NCBI GenBank assembly: GCA_046483385.1
Contig: JAWODG010000218.1
Location: forward strand, 1-64,000
Length of the DNA: 64,000 nucleotides
Reading direction: 5' to 3'
DNA from: B1Sed10-231 sp046483385
GTDB lineage: Bacteria > Planctomycetota > Brocadiia > SM23-32
Shown: piece after piece, positions 36,033 to 43,896 of the stretch
How the letters are laid out: each line of letters begins with the position of its first letter
Position numbering within the stretch: the first letter of the stretch is position 1
Made by a program: the position numbers and the translations under genes
Notes under the pieces: model-generated
Database searches by the model: none
What the model was told of the DNA's origin: nothing
Seen by the model: the letters and a program-made list of their open reading frames with translations, nothing else

Positions 36033-36581
36033 ATGGCCGGCAGGAACTCAGTGGGGGTCTTCCTCGCGGTCGGCTCGAACATCGAGCCGGAGCGCAACGT
36101 GCGGCGCGCACTCGAACTGCTGATCAAACACGTTCACGTGGCGGCCACTTCGACTTTCTACCGCACCGCCCCGTTGCGCCGCCCGCAGGACCCACCTTTC
36201 GCCAACGGCATCTGGCGCATTGAGACTGACACGGGCCCCCGCCCGCTGAAGTTCGACGTGTTGCGGGGCATCGAGGACGAACTGGGGCGAGTCCGCACCG
36301 CGGACGCCTACGCACCACGCACTATCGACCTGGACATCGCCGTCTACGGCGAGCAGCGGATCGAAGACGAGGACCTGGTCATCCCCGACCCGGACATCCT
36401 GGAGCGGCCGTTCCTGGCCGTGCCCCTGCTCGAGCTGGCGCCGGACCTGCGGCTGCCGGGCACGGACAGGCCGCTTCGCCAATATCCCGTCAGCGAACGC
36501 ACCGACGAGCTGGAGCCGATGCGCGGACTGACAGAACAACTGAAGGAGACACTGCACTATGAACGTCGAGCGAGTCGCTGA
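36033..36581 (+). CDS. folK: 6-hydroxymethyl-7,8-dihydropterin pyrophosphokinase
   Basis: FolK transfers pyrophosphate from ATP to hydroxymethyl-dihydropterin. The protein (182 residues) has FLAVGSNIEPERNVRRAL, TFYRTAPL and the signature RTIDLDIAVYGEQ with its metal aspartates. DPDILERPFLAVPLLELAPDL is the final conserved block. Its 3' end overlaps folE by 23 bases. Confidence 0.96.
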   Translation: MAGRNSVGVFLAVGSNIEPERNVRRALELLIKHVHVAATSTFYRTAPLRRPQDPPFANGIWRIETDTGPRPLKFDVLRGIEDELGRVRTADAYAPRTIDLDIAVYGEQRIEDEDLVIPDPDILERPFLAVPLLELAPDLRLPGTDRPLRQYPVSERTDELEPMRGLTEQLKETLHYERRASR

Positions 36582-37128
36582 ACTGGTGAGAGAGCTGCTG
36601 ATTGAGATCGGCGAAGACCCCGACCGCGAGGGTCTGCTCAAGACGCCCATGCGCGTGGCGAAGGCGTACGAGTTCCTGACCAGCGGTTACAAGACCGACC
36701 CGATGACGGTGATCAACGAGGCGCTGTTCGATTCCGCCGCCAACAACATGATCATCGCCCGCGACATCGAGGTCTACAGCCTCTGCGAGCACCATATGCT
36801 CCCCTTCTACGGCCGGGCCCACATCGGCTACATCGCCAAGGACAAAGTCCTGGGGGTCAGCAAGCTGGCCCGGCTGGTGGACGTGCACGCCCGGCGGCTG
36901 CAGATACAGGAGCGCCTCACCGCGGACATCGCCCACGAGATAATGGACGCGGCCAACGCCTCCGGCGTCGGCGTCGTTATGGAGTGCCGCCACCTGTGCA
37001 TGATGATGCGCGGGGTGGAAAAGCAGAATTCGGTCATGCAAACCTCGACCGTGCTGGGCAGCTTCCACGACGACCCGCCGACCCGCGAGGAGTTCCTCAA
37101 AATCATCGACCGGCGCATCGATTGGTAG
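36559..37128 (+). CDS. folE: GTP cyclohydrolase I
   Basis: FolE makes dihydroneopterin triphosphate from GTP, the first step for folate or tetrahydropterin. Zinc and active-site residues appear in YSLCEHHMLPFYGRAHIGY (Cys, His) and VMECRHLCMMMRGVEK (Cys). KLARLVDVHARRLQIQERL is also conserved. The length of 189 residues is normal. It overlaps folK, so it is translationally coupled. folP and folC are not in the window, which, together with the PCD and reductase genes, leaves open that the product is tetrahydropterin rather than folate. Confidence 0.97.
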   Translation: MNVERVAELVRELLIEIGEDPDREGLLKTPMRVAKAYEFLTSGYKTDPMTVINEALFDSAANNMIIARDIEVYSLCEHHMLPFYGRAHIGYIAKDKVLGVSKLARLVDVHARRLQIQERLTADIAHEIMDAANASGVGVVMECRHLCMMMRGVEKQNSVMQTSTVLGSFHDDPPTREEFLKIIDRRIDW

Positions 37129-37196
37129 GCGAGGCCCGGCGGGAAGGTTGACGGGCAAACTTTGGACGACCTCCTGGCCGACGAGGACACCCCGCC

Positions 37197-37919
37197 ATGA
37201 AACTGATCTTCCACGGCGCCCGCGGCTACATCGACCCGCGCACCGAACTGCACAACATGCACACGGTCACCGAGGTGGTCTATGAAGGCAAGGGCGTGAC
37301 CATCGATTGCGGGGAGGACTGGCGCGGGCACCTGGACGAACTCAACCCGCGGGCCCTCATCGTCACCCACGCCCACCCCGACCACGTCTGGGGCCTTAAG
37401 GACGGCGCGCCCTGTCCCGTCTATGCCACGGAGGAGGCCTGGGAAGAGATGGATGGATACGGCATCGAGGACCGGCACGTGGTCCGACCGCGGGAGCCGG
37501 TCACCATCCGGGGCATCACCTTCGAGGCGTTCCCCGTCGTCCACTCCACCCGAGCACCGGCCGTCGGCTACCGCGTGACGGCCGGTGTGGTGAGCATTTT
37601 CTACGTGCCCGATCTGGTCTATATCGAGGACCGCGAGGCGGCCCTCAGCGGCGTCAAGGTGTATATCGGCGACGGCGCGACCATCGACCGGTCGATGGTC
37701 CGCAAGCCGGGCGACAGCCTCATCGGGCACACGCCCGTGCGGACCCAGCTCACCTGGTGCAAGAAGCTGGACGTGCCCCGTGCCATCATCACGCACTGCG
37801 GCGCGCAGATCGTGGACGCCGACCCGGACGAGGTGCAGGCGAAGATCGACGAGTACGGCGAGGAGCGCGGCGTCGAGGCACGCATCGCTACCGACGGCAT
37901 GGAACTCGTCATCAGGTAG
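37197..37919 (+). CDS. Metallo-beta-lactamase-fold hydrolase
   Basis: The 240-residue protein has the metal motif VTHAHPDHVWGL (HxHxDH, about residues 57-68), a further histidine in VVHSTRAPAVGYR, and an acidic DLVYIED region. Last comes AIITHCGAQI. It resembles small RNase Z/PhnP-like hydrolases. A C-terminal coiled-like tail follows. It sits between folE and the mutM-like gene, with 68 and 9 bases of spacing, so it may share their transcript. The substrate is unknown. Confidence 0.85.
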   Translation: MKLIFHGARGYIDPRTELHNMHTVTEVVYEGKGVTIDCGEDWRGHLDELNPRALIVTHAHPDHVWGLKDGAPCPVYATEEAWEEMDGYGIEDRHVVRPREPVTIRGITFEAFPVVHSTRAPAVGYRVTAGVVSIFYVPDLVYIEDREAALSGVKVYIGDGATIDRSMVRKPGDSLIGHTPVRTQLTWCKKLDVPRAIITHCGAQIVDADPDEVQAKIDEYGEERGVEARIATDGMELVIR

Positions 37920-37928
37920 GGGGGCCCC

Positions 37929-38720
37929 ATGCCCGAACTGCCCGACGTGGAGGCCATGCGACGCTACCTGGAGGCCACGTCGCTCCATCAAAAGGTGGAG
38001 GGCGTGGAGGTCCGCGACGATTACGTGCTGAAGGGTGTCACCCCGCCCGACCTGCGAGAGGCGCTCGTGGGGCGGGAATTCCGGTCCACCGTCCGCCACG
38101 GCAAGAACATGCTCGTCGAGCTGGACGAGCCGCCCTGGCTGCGGCTGCACTTCGGCATGACCGGCAACCTCAACTACCACAGGGGGGAGGCACCCGGGCT
38201 GGAGCACGTCCGGGTACTGCTCCGCTTCAGCGGCGGCTACCGGCTGGCCTACCTCTGCCAGCGCAAACTGGGCCGCATCAGCCTGCCGGAGAGCCCGGAG
38301 GCGTTCGTCCAGGAACAGGGCCTCGGCCCGGACGCCCTGAGTGTCGACTTCGACGACTTTCGCCGGATAATGGACGGGCGACGCGGGCGACTGAAGAGCG
38401 CCCTGATGAACCAGCACATCATCGCCGGGCTGGGGAACGTGTACGCGGACGAGGCACTCTTCCAGGCCCGGCTCCACCCTCTCCGCACGGTGGACTCGCT
38501 CAGCGAGCGTCGACTCGAGGCGCTTCACCACGCGATGCGGGACGTCCTGCGCACGTCCATAGCGCGCGGCTCGGACGCGCGCGACCTGCCGGCCGGCTAC
38601 CTGCTGCACCGCCGGGGCGAAGGGGAGGACTGCCCCCGGTGCGGCGGCACGATCGAGCGGGTCAAGGTCAACCAGCGCAGCACCTACTTCTGCCCCCGCT
38701 GCCAGCCCACCCCCGACTGA
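37929..38720 (+). CDS. Formamidopyrimidine-DNA glycosylase family (MutM/Nei)
   Basis: The mature protein begins PELPDVE, giving the N-terminal proline nucleophile and Glu-3 after removal of Met. The catalytic lysine is in TVRHGKNMLVEL. The helix-two-turn-helix segment is LMNQHIIAGLGNVYADEALFQARLHP. A C-terminal zinc finger is CPRCGG...CPRC. The enzyme excises oxidised bases and nicks the strand. LKSALMNQHIIAGLGN supports MutM or an Fpg-like Nei subgroup; they are not separable here. 263 residues is normal. Confidence 0.9.
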   Translation: MPELPDVEAMRRYLEATSLHQKVEGVEVRDDYVLKGVTPPDLREALVGREFRSTVRHGKNMLVELDEPPWLRLHFGMTGNLNYHRGEAPGLEHVRVLLRFSGGYRLAYLCQRKLGRISLPESPEAFVQEQGLGPDALSVDFDDFRRIMDGRRGRLKSALMNQHIIAGLGNVYADEALFQARLHPLRTVDSLSERRLEALHHAMRDVLRTSIARGSDARDLPAGYLLHRRGEGEDCPRCGGTIERVKVNQRSTYFCPRCQPTPD

Positions 38721-38910
38721 CAGTCCCGAGCCGGTTCCAGCGCCCGCCTTTCGTTCTCCTTTCACAGGCGGGCCACCCGGGAGCCCCAACCGACCTCAGG
38801 GCTGCCAGGCCGCTCAAAGCGGGACCGTGGCCACCCTCGCGGGAAACTCACCCTCATCTCACACTGCTGCGCTATGCTATGGGGAGGCGGATTGTGCGAA
38901 AGGACCAAAC

Positions 38911-40761
38911 ATGCAATCCAAAGCGGACCTGCACGTCCACAGCAAGTACTCCGATAGGCCGAGTGAATGGTTCCTCCGGCGTATCGGTGCCCCTGAGAGC
39001 TTCGTTGAGCCCGCCGAAATCTACGAGCGGTGCCGCGAAAGGGGAATGGACTACGTCACAATCACGGACCACAACCGGATCGACGGGGCGCTGGAGATAT
39101 CCCACCTTCCGGGCACGTTCATCTCGGCGGAGGTGACCACCTATTTCCCTGAAAACGGGTGTAAGATCCACTGCCTCGTTTACGACATTACCCCCGAGGA
39201 CTTCAAGCTGATACAGCTTGCTCGCGAGAGCATCTACGACCTGCGCGAGCTGCTCGACGAACGGGACATCCTTCACTCGGTGGCCCATCCGCTGTTCCAG
39301 CCCAACGGCCGGCTTACAGTGGAGCAGATGGAGAAACTGCTGGTCCTTTTCAACCGTTTCGAGGGCCTCAACGGCACGGACCACCCCCGGGCCATCCGGC
39401 TGTTCGACGCTCTGGTTCGCTCACTTACCCCGGAGCTTCTGCATCGGCTGGCCGAGAAGCACGGGCTGGAGCCGCGGGGCGCCGAGCCGTGGAGGAAGAT
39501 ACTCAGCGGGGGCAGCGACGACCACTCCGGCGCCTACGTGGCCAGCGCGTACACAACCACCCCCGAGGCCGGGAGCGTCCGCGAGTTCCTGGACTTCATG
39601 CGGCAGGGGCGTCACGACCCGGCCGGCAATCCCGGTGCGGCCCTCAGCTTCGCCCACAGCCTCTATCACATCGGCTACGGCTACTACTGCAAGCGCCTGC
39701 TGAACGGCTCCGGAGCCAGAAGCCGACTGATGGGCGAGATATTCGAGAAGCTGCTGGGCAAACCGGAGACCGACTCCCCCACGTTGCGGCAGCGGTTGGC
39801 CGGCCTGGCCGGCCGGGTCGCCCTCTCGGTCAAGAAGCGGACCGTCAGCGGCACGGAGCGGGCGCTGGTGGAGGACTTCCAGTCCCTGTTCGACGGCCGG
39901 GCCGACGGCTCCTCCATGCCGCCCGATGCGGGCAGCGACGAGCGCGCATTCCGCACCGCTTGCCACCTGAGCCAGCAGTTCGGCTACACGTTTCTCCAGC
40001 GCTGCCTGAGGCACGCCTCGAAGGGTGAGATCATCGACTGCATCGAGACGCTGGCGGCGCTCGGCCCCGTCGCCCTGGGCATAGCTCCATACCTGGTGGC
40101 GTTCCATGCCCTGCACAAGGACGCGCCGCTGATGGAGGCGCTGGCCGAGCGGTTCGGCCTCAGTGAGGTACTGGCCACCACTTGCCGCGCTGCGTGGCTG
40201 ACAGACTTCGTCATCGAAGAGACGGTGCCCCGGGCGCTGGCCGCTGATGACCATCCGGGGAAGACGCTGCCGGACGACATCACACTGCTGACCTGCTGCG
40301 ACGATGCCCCGGCTTGCGCCCGGCCAGTTCGGAACTTTGAGCCGGTGGGGAGTTTCGACCTGCCGGAGCCCGACGGCCGGGAGATCGCCTTCCCGCCGTT
40401 TCTGGAGATTGTCGAGCACATCGAACGGCGCGGCTTCACCGAGCTGGTGCTCTCCACCCCCGGGCCGATGGGGCTGACGGGGCTTCTGGCGGCCCGGCTG
40501 CTGGGCCTGAAAACGACGGGCGTCTGCGGCGAGAGTGTTGGCCGAACGATTATCCGCCTGACCGAGGACCACGACGCCGCACAGCTCGGATGGCGCTACG
40601 CGGCGTGGTTCTACGGTCAGACGGATGAGGTGATTGCCGGGTCAGAGGCGTGCCGCAGGCTGCTGCTGCGGAACGGCCTGGATCCGACGAAGACCACCGT
40701 CGGGCCCTGCCGACCGGACGCCAGCGAGTCCGCCTCCCCCGCGGCGACCGCCGCGCTCTGA
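38911..40761 (+). CDS. PHP-domain protein fused to the N-terminal half of a GT4 glycosyltransferase
   Basis: Residues 1-250 are a PHP phosphoesterase-like domain with metal motifs ADLHVHSKYSD, ITDHNRIDG, HSVAHPLF and GGSDDHSG. A helical middle follows. From about residue 490 the sequence (FLEIVEHIERRGFTELVLSTPGPMGL, ARLLGLKTTG, WRYAAWFYGQTDEVIAGS) matches the first Rossmann half of a GT4 glycosyltransferase family. The chain stops just where the linker to the second, UDP-sugar-binding half should begin. Fused PHP-GT proteins with both halves are known, so this one appears truncated. GAAAGGACC precedes the ATG. A complete GT4 gene follows 70 bases later. Confidence 0.8.
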   Translation: MQSKADLHVHSKYSDRPSEWFLRRIGAPESFVEPAEIYERCRERGMDYVTITDHNRIDGALEISHLPGTFISAEVTTYFPENGCKIHCLVYDITPEDFKLIQLARESIYDLRELLDERDILHSVAHPLFQPNGRLTVEQMEKLLVLFNRFEGLNGTDHPRAIRLFDALVRSLTPELLHRLAEKHGLEPRGAEPWRKILSGGSDDHSGAYVASAYTTTPEAGSVREFLDFMRQGRHDPAGNPGAALSFAHSLYHIGYGYYCKRLLNGSGARSRLMGEIFEKLLGKPETDSPTLRQRLAGLAGRVALSVKKRTVSGTERALVEDFQSLFDGRADGSSMPPDAGSDERAFRTACHLSQQFGYTFLQRCLRHASKGEIIDCIETLAALGPVALGIAPYLVAFHALHKDAPLMEALAERFGLSEVLATTCRAAWLTDFVIEETVPRALAADDHPGKTLPDDITLLTCCDDAPACARPVRNFEPVGSFDLPEPDGREIAFPPFLEIVEHIERRGFTELVLSTPGPMGLTGLLAARLLGLKTTGVCGESVGRTIIRLTEDHDAAQLGWRYAAWFYGQTDEVIAGSEACRRLLLRNGLDPTKTTVGPCRPDASESASPAATAAL

Positions 40762-40831
40762 ATCTCGTGTCTCACCGGGAACACTATCGCTCCTTATCGG
40801 ATGCTCAAAGTAAAGCGATAGACTTCGGGTA

Positions 40832-42046
40832 ATGATGAGTATGGCACATCAGGACTCACGGAACCCGAGTGCCGAAGGGGCCCTCCGGGTCTGTATGGTC
40901 ACAGAAACCTACCCTCCGGACGTCAACGGCGTCGCAATGACCATGGAGCGGCTGGTCACGGGTATGCTGAGCAGGGGGCACAGCATACAGCTTATCCGCG
41001 TGAAACAGGACGAACGCGACAGACACAGAGACGCTGGTCGTCTCGAGGTCCTGCCCCAGCGGGGTTTACCCATCCCCTGCTACAGGGTGCAGCGCTTCGG
41101 CCTGCCGGCCGCCCGGTCCCTGACGCAGCTCTGGAGAGCCCATCCTGCCGATGTGGCCTACATCGCCACGGAGGGTCCCCTCGGTCTCTCGGCCCTGATG
41201 GTCGCTCGTCGGCTCGGCATACCCGTGGTCAGCGGCTTCCACACCAACTTCCACACCTACAGCAGCCACTATCATCTGGGCGTGTTCCAGGACGTGGTCA
41301 TGGCGTACATGCGGCGTTTCCACAACCGGACGGCCTGCACCGTCGCGCCCACGCCCCGGCTGTGTGACAAGCTGGAAGACCAGGGCTACGAGACGACACG
41401 CGTGCTGTCCCGCGGGGTGGATACGGAGTCCTACAACCCGGACCGTCGGAACTGGGAACTGCGAGAGCAGTGGGGCGTTGGCCCCGATGACCCCGTTGTG
41501 CTCTACGTCGGCCGCCTGGCCGGCGAGAAGAACCTCGACCTGGCGGTCGAGGCGTTCCGAGCCATGCAGTGCGCCGTCCCGGGGGCACGGTTCGTGCTGG
41601 TCGGCGACGGCCCCATGCGGGAGGAAGTCGAATCCCGCCATCCGGAGTTCATCTTCTGCGGCATGCGCACCGGAGAGAGCCTGTATGAACGCTACGCGTC
41701 GGCCGACATCTTCCTTTTCCCCAGCACGACGGAGACCTTCGGCAACGTGACTCTGGAGGCGATGGCCAGCGGGCTGGCCGTTCTCGCCTACCGTTATGCC
41801 GCCGCCGAGATGCACATCCGCCACGGGCAGAACGGTCTGCTGGCGGAGTTCGGCGATGAGGACCAGTTTATCGCCTGCGCCGTCGAACTCGTCCAGGACA
41901 ACGAACTCATCAGGCGACTTGGGCGCAACGCACGCAGGACGGCCGAGGGCGTGAGCTGGGACAATATCTGCGACGACTTCGAGCGGATATTGCGCGGCGT
42001 CATGGTTAACCATACGGAGACCCTCCATGAGCCGGTTACGGCGTGA
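40832..42046 (+). CDS. GT4-family glycosyltransferase (GDP-mannose/UDP-sugar to lipid type)
   Basis: The 404-residue enzyme has CMVTETYPPDVNGVAMTMERLV and GIPVVSGFHTNFHTYSSHY in the acceptor domain. The donor domain has VVLYVGRLAGEKNLDLAVEAF and the EX7E motif in TETFGNVTLEAMASG. The pattern is that of MgtA/DgdA-type transferases that glycosylate diacylglycerol or phosphatidylinositol. It overlaps the following PAP2 gene by 20 bases, and the preceding gene is a PHP/GT, so the three likely build a membrane glycolipid. Confidence 0.9.
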   Translation: MMSMAHQDSRNPSAEGALRVCMVTETYPPDVNGVAMTMERLVTGMLSRGHSIQLIRVKQDERDRHRDAGRLEVLPQRGLPIPCYRVQRFGLPAARSLTQLWRAHPADVAYIATEGPLGLSALMVARRLGIPVVSGFHTNFHTYSSHYHLGVFQDVVMAYMRRFHNRTACTVAPTPRLCDKLEDQGYETTRVLSRGVDTESYNPDRRNWELREQWGVGPDDPVVLYVGRLAGEKNLDLAVEAFRAMQCAVPGARFVLVGDGPMREEVESRHPEFIFCGMRTGESLYERYASADIFLFPSTTETFGNVTLEAMASGLAVLAYRYAAAEMHIRHGQNGLLAEFGDEDQFIACAVELVQDNELIRRLGRNARRTAEGVSWDNICDDFERILRGVMVNHTETLHEPVTA

Positions 42047-42563
42047 AGCCGTATTGCGACGCGTGACGGAATGGGAGATGCCCGTCTGCCTTTTGCTCAA
42101 CCGGGCCGTCCGCCGGCAGGGGGTCCGCCGTTTCTTCGGTATAGTCAGCCGGCTGGGCAACGGCGTGGTGTGGTATTCACTGGCCGCCGGTCTGCTGTTG
42201 CTGGGTCCGGCCGCCCACGTGCGGGCGCTCGTGCAGATGGCGTTGACCGGCTCCTGCTGCCTGTCCGTCTACAAGCTCCTCAAGCTCCGCACCACGCGGC
42301 TGCGGCCGTTCGAGGTCAATGAGGAAATCAGCCTGAGCGTAGCGCCGCTGGACCGCTACAGCTTTCCCTCCGGCCACACCATGCACGCCGTCTGCTTCAC
42401 CATCGTCATTGCCTCGCACTACCCTCACCTGGCCTGGGTTCTGGCCCCGTTCACGGGACTGGTCATGCTCTCGCGGCTGGTGCTCGGCCTGCACTACCCC
42501 ACCGACGTGCTCGCGGGGGCGGGCATCGGTACGGCCGCCGCCCTGCTGGCCCTGCAGTTGTAG
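42027..42563 (+). CDS. PAP2-family membrane phosphatase
   Basis: The 178-residue integral membrane protein carries all three PAP2 motifs: KLRTTRLRP (KX6RP), PSGH, and SRLVLGLHYPTD (SRX5HX3D). These enzymes remove phosphate from lipid phosphates such as phosphatidic acid or undecaprenyl diphosphate. Its start lies inside the GT4 gene, so the two are translationally coupled. A plausible job is supplying diacylglycerol to, or recycling lipid for, the glycosyltransferase. Confidence 0.92.
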   Translation: MSRLRREAVLRRVTEWEMPVCLLLNRAVRRQGVRRFFGIVSRLGNGVVWYSLAAGLLLLGPAAHVRALVQMALTGSCCLSVYKLLKLRTTRLRPFEVNEEISLSVAPLDRYSFPSGHTMHAVCFTIVIASHYPHLAWVLAPFTGLVMLSRLVLGLHYPTDVLAGAGIGTAAALLALQL

Positions 42564-42622
42564 GGAAGCGTCTCCCGCACAGCGTCCTCATGGGCCTGTC
42601 GCGCCTCGCCGCGCTCCCCTGC

Positions 42623-42651
42623 GGTTGCCGGTTTCCGCCCTTTGCGCTATA
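42623..42651 (+). promoter_or_regulatory. Malic enzyme promoter
   Basis: TTGCCG and TATAAA are separated by exactly 17 bases. The transcript should start near 42,658, downstream of the ATG at 42,656. This argues for the GTG at 42,707 as the true start. Confidence 0.6.
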
Positions 42652-42706
42652 AAGTATGCGCCGGACGGCTCCCCATCACCTCACTCTGCATGGACACCAA
42701 TCTGCC

Positions 42707-43864
42707 GTGAGACCTCGAGAGACAGAACCCGAACTGGACGACATACTGCGCCTGCACGTGGGCGGCAAGACGCGCATGACAAGCCGCCTGTCAATCGACA
42801 CGGTCGAGCGCCTCCGCCAGATATACACGCCGGGCGTTGCCGAAGTCAGCCGCATCATAGAGGCCGAGCCCAAAAAGGTTTACGACTACACCTCCGTCGG
42901 CGACACCGTGGCCGTGGTCACCAACGGTACCGCCGTTCTGGGGCTGGGGGACGTCGGCGTCCGTGCCGCCATGCCCGTTATGGAGGGCAAGGCCGTCATC
43001 CTGATGGAGATGGTGGACATCGCGGCCGTGCCGCTCCTTGTTGACACGCACGATGCGGACCGGCTGGTGGAGGCGGTCGAGGCGGTGGCACCCACCTTCG
43101 GGGCCATCCTGCTGGAGGACATCGCCGCGCCCCTCTGCTTCGAGGTCGAGGAACGGCTCAAGGCACGCGTTGAGGTGCCCGTCTTCCACGACGACCAGCA
43201 TGGTACGGCCGTCGTGGTTCTGGCCGCCCTCATCAGCGCGCTGGAGATTACGGGGAAGCGCGCCGAGGAACTGCGCGTGGTGATGAACGGCGCGGGAGCG
43301 GCCGGCACGGCAATCGCCCGCTTCCTGCTCAACTACGGCGTGGCGGACGTCGTCCTCTGCGACAGCGCGGGGGCCATCTTCCGCGGCCGCAAGGAGAACA
43401 TGAACCCCGCCAAGGAGCGAATCGCCGAGGAGACCAACAGGGAGAACCAGCGGGGCTCGCTGGCCGACGTCATGGCGGGCAAGGACCTGTTCATCGGTGT
43501 CAGCGTAGCGGACGTAGTCAGCAACGACATGGTCCGCAGCATGGCACCCGACCCCATTGTGTTCGCCATGGCCAACCCCGTGCCGGAAATCTGGCCTCAC
43601 GACGCGCTGGAGGCGGGCGCGGCCGCGGCGGAGGATGGCCGCCATATCAACAACGCGCTCGGTTTCCCCGGCATCTTCCGGGGGGCGCTCGACGCCCGGG
43701 CGAGCACTATAAATGAACAGATGAAGGTAGCGGCCGCCTCCGCGCTGGCCGACCTGGCCCCGGAAGGCGAACTGGTGCCGGACTTCATGGACCGCGCGGT
43801 GCATCGCACGGTCGCCGACGCCGTGGCCGAGGCCGCCCGGGAGACCGGCGTGGCGCGGGCATGA
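42707..43864 (+). CDS. NAD(P)-dependent malic enzyme
   Basis: The enzyme decarboxylates malate to pyruvate. Motifs are IYTPGVAEVSR, GTAVLGLGDVGVRAA, LEDIAAPLCFEVEERL, PVFHDDQHGTAVVVLAALI, a Rossmann loop VMNGAGAAGTAIARFLL and VFAMANPVPEI. It is the short bacterial/MaeB-N-terminal type (385 residues) with no phosphotransacetylase domain. The GTG start was chosen because of the promoter; the GTG lacks a strong ribosome site. The next gene begins 32 bases after the stop. Confidence 0.9.
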   Translation: MRPRETEPELDDILRLHVGGKTRMTSRLSIDTVERLRQIYTPGVAEVSRIIEAEPKKVYDYTSVGDTVAVVTNGTAVLGLGDVGVRAAMPVMEGKAVILMEMVDIAAVPLLVDTHDADRLVEAVEAVAPTFGAILLEDIAAPLCFEVEERLKARVEVPVFHDDQHGTAVVVLAALISALEITGKRAEELRVVMNGAGAAGTAIARFLLNYGVADVVLCDSAGAIFRGRKENMNPAKERIAEETNRENQRGSLADVMAGKDLFIGVSVADVVSNDMVRSMAPDPIVFAMANPVPEIWPHDALEAGAAAAEDGRHINNALGFPGIFRGALDARASTINEQMKVAAASALADLAPEGELVPDFMDRAVHRTVADAVAEAARETGVARA

Positions 43865-43896
43865 GCCAGGATGGCCTCTGCTGAAGGGGGATGGAG

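Noticed and set aside
42656..42706. ATG at 42,656 as the malic enzyme start
   Set aside because: The promoter with 17-base spacing puts the transcription start just after this ATG, and the sequence up to the GTG has no family match.
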